Assembly (NCBI GenBank): GCA_041662005.1
Contig: JBAZTJ010000015.1
Coordinates: 1-31,784, forward strand
Direction: 5' to 3'
DNA: 31,784 bases
Origin: DATHXC01 sp041662005
Lineage (GTDB): Bacteria > Pseudomonadota > Gammaproteobacteria > Burkholderiales > Methylophilaceae
Of this stretch, positions 8,939 to 16,106 are shown piece after piece. The notes beneath the pieces were generated by a model. It was not told the origin of the DNA and ran no database searches. It worked only from the letters and a program-made list of their open reading frames with translations. The translations under genes were made by a program, and so were the position numbers. Position 1 is the first letter of the stretch; each line of letters starts with the position of its first letter.

Positions 8939-9958
8939 TCATTTGTAAAAAGATAAGTACCAATTTACAAATCTTGCGACTCCATTCTGCAATGACATGC
9001 TAGGTTTGAATCCCACCCAAGCTTCTAGTGCAGTAGTGTCTGCATATGTCTCTTTGACATCTCCAGGCTGCATGGGCAGAAATTCTTTTTGTGCCACTTT
9101 ACCAATTGTCGCCTCTAACAATGCAATAAAATCCAAGAGTTTTTCCGGTTGGCTATTGCCTATGTTAAATATGCGGTAAGGCACTTTGCTTACCGCAGAT
9201 CCAGGGTATTCATCAGAAGATTCCATAAGTGATGTCGCTGGTTTATCCAGCACACGAACCACGCCTTCAACAATGTCATCGATATAAGTAAAATCGCGCA
9301 TCATATCGCCATGGTTAAACACCTTGATAGGTCTGCCATTGAGTATGGCATCCGCAAACAGGAATGGTGACATATCGGGCCTTCCCCATGGGCCATAGAC
9401 TGTAAAGAATCTTAATCCAGTCGTTGGCAATCCATATAAGTGGCTATAGGTGTGTGCCATCAACTCGTTGGCCTTCTTGGTGGCCGCGTACAGGCTGACA
9501 GGATGATCTACATTATCTTGCTCGCTGAATGGGAGTTTGGTATTGCCACCATATACGCTGGAGGAACTGGCATAGACTAAATGCTCGATATCGCCATGGC
9601 GGCATGCCTCTAGCACATTGGTGAAGGCAACAATATTGCTGCTGATATAAGCGTGCGGATTGACCAGTGAATAGCGCACGCCGGCTTGGGCAGCAAGATG
9701 GACAACGTGTGATGGCTTTTCAATAGTAAATAGTTCGGCCGTGGCCTCGCGTTCAGCCAGATCCAATTTCACGAACTTAAAATTATGTGCTTTGGGGTGG
9801 GCTTGAATAGCCGCCAACCGCGCCTCTTTAAGCCTTACGTCGTAATAATCATTAAGATTATCGATGCCAATCACGATGTCGCCACGTTCAAGCAACTTGA
9901 TTGCTACGTGATACCCAATAAACCCTGCAGCTCCGGTAACAAAGACTTTCATCGCCAT
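8939..9958 (-). CDS. UDP-glucuronate 4-epimerase family protein
   Basis: Likely interconverts UDP-glucuronate and UDP-galacturonate in the cytoplasm. It is an extended SDR enzyme of 339 residues. KVFVTGAAGFIGYHVAIKLL is the NAD-binding GxxGxxG, and DNLNDYYDVRLKEARL is highly characteristic of UDP-glucuronate 4-epimerases. Other family segments are HLAAQAGVRYSLVNPHAY, YASSSSVYGGNTKLPF, catalytic YAATKKANELMAHTYSH, FFTVYGPWGRPDMSPF and RDFTYIDDIVEGV. The ATG at 9958 may be replaced by the ATG two codons in. It is embedded among glycosyltransferases, so its product is probably a uronic acid for LPS; a charged galacturonate is plausible given the ArnT-like genes nearby. Confidence 0.88.
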   Translation of the reverse strand: MAMKVFVTGAAGFIGYHVAIKLLERGDIVIGIDNLNDYYDVRLKEARLAAIQAHPKAHNFKFVKLDLAEREATAELFTIEKPSHVVHLAAQAGVRYSLVNPHAYISSNIVAFTNVLEACRHGDIEHLVYASSSSVYGGNTKLPFSEQDNVDHPVSLYAATKKANELMAHTYSHLYGLPTTGLRFFTVYGPWGRPDMSPFLFADAILNGRPIKVFNHGDMMRDFTYIDDIVEGVVRVLDKPATSLMESSDEYPGSAVSKVPYRIFNIGNSQPEKLLDFIALLEATIGKVAQKEFLPMQPGDVKETYADTTALEAWVGFKPSMSLQNGVARFVNWYLSFYK

Positions 9959-9980
9959 ATGTTTACTTAGTCCAATGCAC

Positions 9981-11423
9981 TCAATAGATATTATTTAAAT
10001 CATGGCTGCACGCTTTACCGAAGCCAAATACTTGCAATGATTTATGCTTTTTCAAGTAGGGCTTGAATTCCCTCACCCGGCAATCGGCCAATGGTGCAAT
10101 TTTGTTAATGTATTCATCTTCTACCAATAAAAGAAATGGCTGCTTCGATGTCTGCATTTGCGTAAATTTTGCCTGATCAAGTTCGAGCACAGGCTTATTT
10201 GAGTAATAAATCAAGCGGCTATCAATCTCGCGATAGGCATACAACTCCGCTGGCTGGATTTCTGTACTCCATTTCTGGAACTGAGGAAATGCCGTGACCC
10301 GGTAATCAAAAAAACGTGCTTCGACAAATACGTAGTAAATGGCAAAAATCAAAGGTAATAATGCACCCAGACTTAAAATCAGTATCCTGCCAACTTTACC
10401 CGCATGGTTGAAAATAAGCCCCAGTTGTACTGCCAATATGACGGCGATAAATGGATAGATAGGCAGCAAATATTTTGCATGCTTATTGCCAAACAGGGAG
10501 AAAACCACCACCGGCACCAAGATGGCTAACATTGGGATCAGGAATTTCTGCTGGCTGCCATAGGCGTTGAGTAAAGCTTTGGGCCGTATCGCCAGCAAGC
10601 CTATCAGCAAGAGAAAATCAACCGCGATCCAGGCAACATAACTCAACAAAGGTTTTGCAGCCTCTGACTGCATTTTTCCCAGCATATCGCGTTTGGCGAT
10701 AGAGGCCCATAGATCAGGCCCTAGCTGCCAGGTGACGGCTGCATACCAGGATAAACCCACCAACAGGAATAAGGCCCAGCCTTGCCAACTAAGCAGCACC
10801 TGCTTTACCCGGGCATCCTTCGTCCAGATAGCGACAACGAGCAACGGCAAGGTAACAAACAGCAAGACTACAGGGCCTTTTGTGAGCAGGGCGAAACCTA
10901 GCAATGCATAGCTCAGGTATATCCAGAACTTGCCAGCCTGCCCTTGAATGTAGTGTATGGCGGAGAATAGAGCCCCTGCGCACAGCGCAGTAAGCAGCAT
11001 TTCGATTTCCACTCGGCGTGCAAGCATGGCAAAACCTGCGTTGGCTATCAGCAGTTGCATGCTGAATAGTGCTGGCCATTGTCCAAAATTCTTAAGCACA
11101 TATCGGTAAACCATCCACAACACAGCCAGGGCTGCTATTGCCGAGGGTAACCGCAACGTCCATTCATTCACGCCGCCAGATATGCTGGAAAACACGTTCG
11201 ATATCCAGTAAAGCAACGGGGGTTTGGTGAGGTATAGCTCACCATTGAGATGCGGCAGCAACCAATCACCACTGAGATACATTTCCTTGATTGCGAGCGC
11301 CCTGCGACCCTCGTTCAAGGATAGCAACTGGGTAGTCCCGAGCGCCCAGAACAGGATTACCAAGCTTAATGCCAGCGTAAAAAAGAGGAGCCTTGGGTAG
11401 GTTTTAGTTGATGCGCTATGCAC
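9981..11423 (-). CDS. ArnT-like glycosyltransferase family 39 membrane protein
   Basis: An inner-membrane protein of 480 residues with about eleven to twelve hydrophobic helices. It transfers a sugar from a polyprenyl phosphate carrier to a periplasmic acceptor, as ArnT does to lipid A. The first periplasmic loop carries LNEGRRALAIKEMYLSGDW and then GELYLTKPPLLYW, the acidic and KPPLxYW motifs of the ArnT/PMT-like family. FSLFGNKHAKYLLPIYPF is the later conserved loop. The start is a GTG at 11423. It follows LAB_N and the ArnC-like GT2 in the same direction, which would supply the carrier-linked donor. The acceptor is not known. It is a paralogue of the gene at 19333-20847. Confidence 0.85.
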   Translation of the reverse strand: MHSASTKTYPRLLFFTLALSLVILFWALGTTQLLSLNEGRRALAIKEMYLSGDWLLPHLNGELYLTKPPLLYWISNVFSSISGGVNEWTLRLPSAIAALAVLWMVYRYVLKNFGQWPALFSMQLLIANAGFAMLARRVEIEMLLTALCAGALFSAIHYIQGQAGKFWIYLSYALLGFALLTKGPVVLLFVTLPLLVVAIWTKDARVKQVLLSWQGWALFLLVGLSWYAAVTWQLGPDLWASIAKRDMLGKMQSEAAKPLLSYVAWIAVDFLLLIGLLAIRPKALLNAYGSQQKFLIPMLAILVPVVVFSLFGNKHAKYLLPIYPFIAVILAVQLGLIFNHAGKVGRILILSLGALLPLIFAIYYVFVEARFFDYRVTAFPQFQKWSTEIQPAELYAYREIDSRLIYYSNKPVLELDQAKFTQMQTSKQPFLLLVEDEYINKIAPLADCRVREFKPYLKKHKSLQVFGFGKACSHDLNNIY

Positions 11424-11485
11424 AAGGAGCCTGATAGTAATGCACTATAATAGCGTTCGCCGGAGAGGGTATGGGCAACATCCCC

Positions 11486-11839
11486 TTATACATCCTGCGC
11501 ATTGGATTGCCCGGATGTTCGCTGTAGCAGCATCAGATTTCTTGTGTACACAATAGTGCCTGGCAACTGACCAAGGATAATCACAGGGTCAGCACGGTGA
11601 AAACCATAAGCCAACACGATCAAGCCGCCAGAAAGACTCAGGTACCAGAAACTCACAGGGATCAGGCTTTGCTGGTGACGCTCGCTATGTATCCATTGCA
11701 CGATAAAGCGCATCATAAACAGGCATTGCCCGACCAAGCCTATGCCCAGCCAGATTAAATCTGTCGTGGGCATGCCTGTTACGTAACTACGCAAGGCCTC
11801 AATCAAGTGAGCCAAAAAATAACCTATGCCGTGATCCAT
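11486..11839 (-). CDS. Small LAB_N-domain membrane protein (lipid A biosynthesis N-terminal-like)
   Basis: A protein of about 117 residues with three to four membrane segments. The core DLIWLGIGLVGQCLFMMRF, QWIHSERHQQSLIPVSFWYL and GQLPGTIVYTRNLMLL matches the small domain called lipid-A-disaccharide synthase N-terminal domain (LAB_N). That name reflects fusion to LpxB in some bacteria, not proven activity. A longer frame starts at 11887, but I chose the ATG at 11839: it lies two bases after the stop of the upstream GT2 and has an AGAAGAG ribosome site. The position between ArnC-like and ArnT-like genes is common for this domain. A role in handling the lipid-linked sugar is an inference only. 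Confidence 0.82.
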   Translation of the reverse strand: MDHGIGYFLAHLIEALRSYVTGMPTTDLIWLGIGLVGQCLFMMRFIVQWIHSERHQQSLIPVSFWYLSLSGGLIVLAYGFHRADPVIILGQLPGTIVYTRNLMLLQRTSGQSNAQDV

Positions 11840-11841
11840 GT

Positions 11842-12567
11842 TTACTCTTCTGTAGTAGTGGGTATCTTTGCACGCCGTTGCAGCCATGCGACACCAAATA
11901 AATCCACAATGCCAACCATCAACCTGTCCAGGGTGCCATAGTTGGATTTGCCATGCTCGCGGTTCCGGTGACCCACCGGCACAGACAGTATCTTGCCGCC
12001 GCGCCTCTTAATCAGGGCAGGCAAAAACCTGTGCATATGGTCGAAATAGGGTAAATCCAGAAATGCCGCACGTGAAAACAGTTTTAATCCGCAACCGGTA
12101 TCTGGCGTGTCATCCCGTAACATGCGTGATCTTACGCCGTTAGCAATCACTGATGAGAGCCGCTTCACCCAGGTGTCGCGACGACTCTCGCGCCTATTTC
12201 CGCCAACCAGTTCTACACCATCAACCAGCGCTGCCAATAGCTTGGGAATGTCTGCCGGGTCATTCTGGCCATCCCCATCCAGCGTCGCCACCCAATCATA
12301 CCTGGAGGCTTTAACACCTGTTCTGACCGCTGTACTCTGCCCGCAACTTTTTGCATGACGGATTATGCGCAGTTCATACTTATTTTGCAGTTGCTTAAGT
12401 CGGCTAAATGTTGCATCCGTACTGCCATCATCTACATAAATAATTTCATAGCTTAGGTGTTTTAATGCGGCATCAATTTCTGCAATCAACGTGGCCACGT
12501 TATCCTGCTCATTGCGAACAGGCACCACCACTGATAACTGAGTGGGTAGAGTGAAATGGGAGGACAT
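11842..12567 (-). CDS. ArnC/DPM1-like GT2 (polyprenyl-phosphate sugar synthase)
   Basis: A family 2 glycosyltransferase of 241 residues of the dolichol-phosphate mannosyltransferase type, which charges a polyprenyl phosphate with a sugar at the cytoplasmic face. LSVVVPVRNEQDNVATLI, IIYVDDGSTDAT and ATLDGDGQNDPADIPKL (the DxD region) are followed by DTGCGLKLFSRAAF, HRFLPALIKRRGG and VGHRNREHGKSNYG. All are hallmarks of DPM1/ArnC relatives. It lacks the two C-terminal membrane helices of ArnC, so it is a soluble or peripheral form; the separate LAB_N protein immediately downstream may provide the membrane part. It starts 25 bases after the HAD gene. Donor sugar unknown. Confidence 0.87.
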   Translation of the reverse strand: MSSHFTLPTQLSVVVPVRNEQDNVATLIAEIDAALKHLSYEIIYVDDGSTDATFSRLKQLQNKYELRIIRHAKSCGQSTAVRTGVKASRYDWVATLDGDGQNDPADIPKLLAALVDGVELVGGNRRESRRDTWVKRLSSVIANGVRSRMLRDDTPDTGCGLKLFSRAAFLDLPYFDHMHRFLPALIKRRGGKILSVPVGHRNREHGKSNYGTLDRLMVGIVDLFGVAWLQRRAKIPTTTEE

Positions 12568-12592
12568 TAAATGGGGAAACCTTTCAAAATTT

Positions 12593-13267
12593 CTAATTAT
12601 TATTGTGTATCAAATCACCAATACTTGTTAACACCACAATTTTGTTACTTGAGCAATATTCTTGCCAGCCTTCAAAATCGGTCCATCCACTTAAAAAAAT
12701 GAAGTCCAGACCTGCTGCGGTAGAAGCCACATGGTCATATTTACTATCCCCTAAAAATAATGCGGGTTTGACGATTTTACCATGCGTCAACTCGCGCGCT
12801 AAAATTTCATCCTTATTGTCCGGGCTACCAAAGATACCGGCGTCAAAGAAGTGAGATATTCCTCTTTGCATAAATATCTTACCCAGCTCAATTTGGTCGC
12901 CCCCTGAAACAACCAGCCACCTGCCCATCGGGGTAGCCTGCCTCAACTCATCAAGGCCAGGAGCAATTTCACAATCGCTCAGCAAGCGTTCAACCTCGCG
13001 GCCGAAGTCATCAAACAGCTGTTGCATAGCCGATTCGGTGGCAGGTTGCCCCAAAATTTCAAGAAGGAAATACTCAAACTTGGTATACCGAGAAATACCA
13101 CCAAGCAACACATGATAATCAACTAGTGCCTTGGCTTGCTTTTCAGTCGCGCCGAATTTAATCGCAGTATCGAAATACGCCTGGATCTTCAGCTGGTTTG
13201 AATCCAGTACGACTCCATCGCAATCAAAAATGATGGTTTTGTATTGGGATACATCAATTTGTGGCAT
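12593..13267 (-). CDS. HAD-superfamily hydrolase (phosphatase, phosphoglycolate phosphatase/beta-PGM-like)
   Basis: A cytoplasmic HAD enzyme of 224 residues. Motif I is IIFDCDGVVLDSN, with the nucleophile in DxD. The helical cap follows, then VVSGGDQIELG as motif II, KPALFLGDSKYDHVAS with motif III/IV acidic residues, and LDFIFLSGWTDFEGW. The substrate is unknown; in this setting a sugar phosphate is plausible. A GTG at 13276 gives three more residues, but the ATG at 13267 is placed well before motif I. It starts just past the inverted repeat at 13288-13328 and is followed closely by the ArnC-like gene, so it may lead the long minus-strand operon. Confidence 0.8.
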   Translation of the reverse strand: MPQIDVSQYKTIIFDCDGVVLDSNQLKIQAYFDTAIKFGATEKQAKALVDYHVLLGGISRYTKFEYFLLEILGQPATESAMQQLFDDFGREVERLLSDCEIAPGLDELRQATPMGRWLVVSGGDQIELGKIFMQRGISHFFDAGIFGSPDNKDEILARELTHGKIVKPALFLGDSKYDHVASTAAGLDFIFLSGWTDFEGWQEYCSSNKIVVLTSIGDLIHNNN

Positions 13268-13287
13268 TTCGCGCACCTATAAAATTC

Positions 13288-13328
13288 AAAAACCTATATT
13301 CAGCAGAGTATGCCAAATATAGGTTTTT
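13288..13328 (-). terminator. Inverted repeat after eda, likely terminator
   Basis: AAAAACCTATATT (13288-13300) and AATATAGGTTTTT (13316-13328) form a perfect 13-bp stem with a 15-base loop. On the minus strand the stem ends in five T, as expected of an intrinsic terminator. It lies 36 bases past the eda stop and just before the HAD start. The stem is AT-rich, so it may be weak. Confidence 0.6.
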
Positions 13329-13363
13329 AATAAGCCTAACGGCCTAACATCAATGGTTCAACT

Positions 13364-13987
13364 TCAAGCCTTGATAGCACTTGCCTCGCGTGCCAGCTTG
13401 GTAATTTGCGCCCAGTTACCGGCAGCGACAGCATCCGCCGGAGTCAGCCAGGTACCGCCGCACACAATCACGTTAGGCAGTGCCAGGAATTGTGGAGCAG
13501 TTTCAACGGTAACACCGCCAGTTGGGCAGAATTTAACATCAGTAAACGGGCCGGCAAAACCTTTCAGCAGATTGATACCGCCCACAGCAACCGCGGGGAA
13601 GAGCTTGAGAAAGTAATAGTCATCAGCGTTAGCCATCATGATTTCAGACCCAGTGGAAACGCCAGGCAACAGCGACAAGCCAATATCCCGACAAGCCAAA
13701 CCGACCTGGCTGGTATAACCAGGGCTTACCGCAAAGGTACAGCCGGCATCCTTGGCTGCCTTTGCATCGGCAACACTGCGTACGGTTCCTGCACCGAGAA
13801 TTGCATCAGGCACGGCCTTGGCAATCGCTTCCATGGCCTGGAGAGCGCATGCAGTTCTCAAAGTCACTTCCAATACCTTGATACCACCTTCAAGCAAGGC
13901 TTCTGCCATAGGTACGGCATCCTCAACACGGTTGATCACGATTACGGGTATCACTGGGCCGTGGGTAGCTAGTTCTAATGTATTCAT
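13364..13987 (-). CDS. eda: 2-keto-3-deoxy-6-phosphogluconate aldolase
   Basis: Cleaves KDPG to pyruvate and glyceraldehyde 3-phosphate, the second step of the Entner-Doudoroff pathway. It has 207 residues, full length. PVIPVIVINRVEDAVPMAEA begins the barrel. KVLEVTLRT has the conserved glutamate (E40) and arginine (R44). GAGTVRSVADA, FAVSPGY and FLKLFPA follow, with the Schiff-base lysine at K128, and CPTGGV closes the phosphate site. A GAGAG ribosome site lies just before the ATG. It sits 166 bases after edd on the same strand, with a palindromic-ended element between. In obligate methylotrophs Edd and Eda serve a ribulose monophosphate cycle variant; applying that here is inference. Confidence 0.96.
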   Translation of the reverse strand: MNTLELATHGPVIPVIVINRVEDAVPMAEALLEGGIKVLEVTLRTACALQAMEAIAKAVPDAILGAGTVRSVADAKAAKDAGCTFAVSPGYTSQVGLACRDIGLSLLPGVSTGSEIMMANADDYYFLKLFPAVAVGGINLLKGFAGPFTDVKFCPTGGVTVETAPQFLALPNVIVCGGTWLTPADAVAAGNWAQITKLAREASAIKA

Positions 13988-14052
13988 ATTTCTCTCTACT
14001 ATGATATTGAATTTAAATTTTCAGGCACTTCATGCTGCATATGCAATCCGGC

Positions 14053-14155
14053 AAGCTGTTTCAAAATTAATTTAGGCAAGGCACTTGAGCGAAGACCCTA
14101 CGGATAGTACGGCGAGCGAAAGTAACGCAGGATAAATTATATTTTCAAACAGCTT
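14053..14155. repeat. 103-bp element with long inverted ends, possible dispersed repeat
   Basis: The left end (14053-14074, starting AAGCTGTTTCAAAAT) is almost the reverse complement of the right end (14133-14155, ending ATTTTCAAACAGCTT). The only differences are one base change and a one-base insertion over about 22 bases. Between them lies a GC-richer core with two GAGCGAA copies (14087-14093 and 14114-14120) and two TACGG copies. It fills most of the edd-eda gap, and its right end overlaps the edd stop codon. The architecture suggests a REP/MITE-like dispersed intergenic repeat or a large hairpin in the edd-eda mRNA. No second copy was found in this window. Confidence 0.6.
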
Positions 14156-15968
14156 AAAGCCAGGTGACGGCGCCTTCTTCGGCTGAGTGCACATTCTTGC
14201 GCATACCGCCAAATAACTCACGCCCAATACCGTGGCCATTATTGTTGCGTTGCGCCTCCGTCATGGTGGCGTTAGTACGAGATTGCCACTCATCCTCATC
14301 CACCAGTGCGTTCAGCGTACCGACGATGGCATTGAGGCGAATGATATCGCCATCCCTGACTTTGCCAATAGCACCGCCAGCCAGCGCTTCCGGACTGACA
14401 TGAATTGCAGCCGGGACTTTGCCAGACGCGCCACTCATACGGCCATCGGTCACAATCGCTACTTTGAATCCCATGTTTTGCAACACGGATAGCGGCGGGG
14501 TCAATTTATGCAGTTCAGGCATGCCATTAGCACGCGGGCCCTGGAAACGTACGACAGCGATAAAGTCTTTTTCCAGTTCGCCGCGTTCAAATGCGGCCAG
14601 CAACTCTTCCTGTCCATTGAATACAATCGCTGGCGCTTCAATGATCTGGCGATCTTCCGGCACGGATGAGCTCTTGATCACTGACCGGCCAAGATTACCT
14701 GTCAACAGGCGTAAACCGCCTGAAGCACTGAACGGTTTGCTGGTGGTACGCAGAATAGTTTCATCTGGAGACTCTTCCGGCAGATCAACCCACACCAAGT
14801 TGTCATCGCTCTTGATCGGTTTCTTGCAGAAATCGCGCAAGCCACCTATCACTACCGAGGAAACGTCATCGTGCATGTAACCGCCATTGATCAACTCGCG
14901 TATCACAAAGCTTGGGCCACCAGCCTCCTGGAATTGGTTTACATCGGCAGAACCATTCGGGTAAACGCGTGACAGCAATGGTGTCGCCTGTGATAGTTTG
15001 GAGAAGTCTGACCAGTCAATCAGGATGCCTGCAGCACGCGCCACGGCAACCCAGTGGATACAATGGTTGGTACTACCGCCAGTCGCCAGCAAGGCTACGA
15101 TGGCATTGACGATCACACGCTCATCCACCAGTCGGCCGATAGGCGTAAAGCGTTGGCCCTGAGTGTTAGACAACACAGTACGCACAGCTTCACGCGTCAG
15201 CATCTCGCGCATGCCGTCATGTGGATGCACAAAGGCAGAGCCCGGCACATGCAGGCCCATGGCTTCCAGCAGCATCTGGTTACTGTTGGCCGTACCATAG
15301 AAAGTACAGGTACCCGGGCCATGGTATGCCGCTGACTCTGAAGCCAGCAACTCTTCACGACCAACCAGGCCTTGCGCGTATTTTTCACGTACCTTGGATT
15401 TGCTGGTGTTATCCAGCCCGGTACTCATAGGACCAGCCGGCACGAACACGCAGGGCAAGTGACCGAATTGCAGCGCACCGATCAACAACCCCGGGACGAT
15501 CTTGTCACACACGCCCAGCAATAGAGCCGCATCGAATACATCGTGAGATAAGGCAATTGCCGTGCTCATCGCAATGGTATCGCGCGAGAACAGGCTAAGC
15601 TCCATGCCGGGTTCACCCTGGGTGATCCCATCGCACATGGCAGGTACACCACCAGCCACTTGTGCCGTGGCACCTTGCTTGTGTGCTTCATCCTTGATGA
15701 TGTCTGGATAAGTCTGGTATGGCTGGTGCGCAGACAACATATCGTTATAGGCAGTCACAATGCCTATATTGATGGCCTTCTCCGCAACAATACGGAATTT
15801 GTCATTGGCGGGCATAGCAGCAAACGCATGCGCCACATTGGCACAGCCCATGCGGTCACTGCCGCGTGGACGGTTAATAATCTGATCTATACGTTGCAGA
15901 TAGGCTTTACGTGTAGGTGTGCTGCGCTCACGGATACGCTCGGTAACTTCATTCAGGATTTGTTTCAT
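14154..15968 (-). CDS. edd: 6-phosphogluconate dehydratase
   Basis: Dehydrates 6-phosphogluconate to KDPG, the first committed Entner-Doudoroff step. It is an iron-sulfur enzyme of the IlvD/Edd family, 604 residues, the normal length. GVPAMCDGITQGEPGMELSL and LLLGVCDKIVPGL carry cluster cysteines, and GPGTCTFYGTANSNQMLLEA carries the third. NGGYMHDDVSSV, VRFQGPRANGMPELHKLTPP and TDGRMSGASGKVPAAIHV are the C-terminal signatures; the length and the HDDVSSV segment favour Edd over IlvD. A good sigma-70 promoter lies just upstream. eda follows in the same direction. The stop codon lies within the end of the palindromic element at 14053-14155. Confidence 0.96.
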   Translation of the reverse strand: MKQILNEVTERIRERSTPTRKAYLQRIDQIINRPRGSDRMGCANVAHAFAAMPANDKFRIVAEKAINIGIVTAYNDMLSAHQPYQTYPDIIKDEAHKQGATAQVAGGVPAMCDGITQGEPGMELSLFSRDTIAMSTAIALSHDVFDAALLLGVCDKIVPGLLIGALQFGHLPCVFVPAGPMSTGLDNTSKSKVREKYAQGLVGREELLASESAAYHGPGTCTFYGTANSNQMLLEAMGLHVPGSAFVHPHDGMREMLTREAVRTVLSNTQGQRFTPIGRLVDERVIVNAIVALLATGGSTNHCIHWVAVARAAGILIDWSDFSKLSQATPLLSRVYPNGSADVNQFQEAGGPSFVIRELINGGYMHDDVSSVVIGGLRDFCKKPIKSDDNLVWVDLPEESPDETILRTTSKPFSASGGLRLLTGNLGRSVIKSSSVPEDRQIIEAPAIVFNGQEELLAAFERGELEKDFIAVVRFQGPRANGMPELHKLTPPLSVLQNMGFKVAIVTDGRMSGASGKVPAAIHVSPEALAGGAIGKVRDGDIIRLNAIVGTLNALVDEDEWQSRTNATMTEAQRNNNGHGIGRELFGGMRKNVHSAEEGAVTWL

Positions 15969-16012
15969 GTATACAGGTTCACATCTACGCTAAAAAATAG
16001 GTTTGGTCTTTG

Positions 16013-16041
16013 ATTATCCCCAAAGCAGGGGGTATCGTCAA
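16013..16041 (-). promoter_or_regulatory. Sigma-70-type promoter for edd-eda, with a palindromic spacer
   Basis: On the minus strand TTGACG (16036-16041) and GATAAT (16013-16018) are separated by exactly 17 bases, each one base from consensus. The spacer contains CCCC-N7-GGGG (within 16018-16033), an inverted repeat that could be an operator. The -10 ends 44 bases before the edd ATG. Sequence-based prediction only. Confidence 0.65.
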
Positions 16042-16106
16042 ATCAAGAAGTTGATGGCAATTATCTCTTTAACAATCAAATTACTAACGAAAATCTCAAC
16101 ACCTGG

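Noticed and set aside
11424..11485. Promoter for the first GT39 (TATTATAGT-like bases on the minus strand)
   Set aside because: A fair -10 is present but no matching -35 is seen at a suitable distance, and the gene is close behind its operon neighbours.
11840..11887. Longer N-terminus for the LAB_N protein
   Set aside because: It would overlap the GT2 gene by 46 bases and encodes no family sequence, while the ATG at 11839 has a ribosome site and follows the GT2 stop directly.
13406..13972. A 188-residue + strand frame over eda
   Set aside because: It is a mirror of eda codon bias, with no start signal or family motif.
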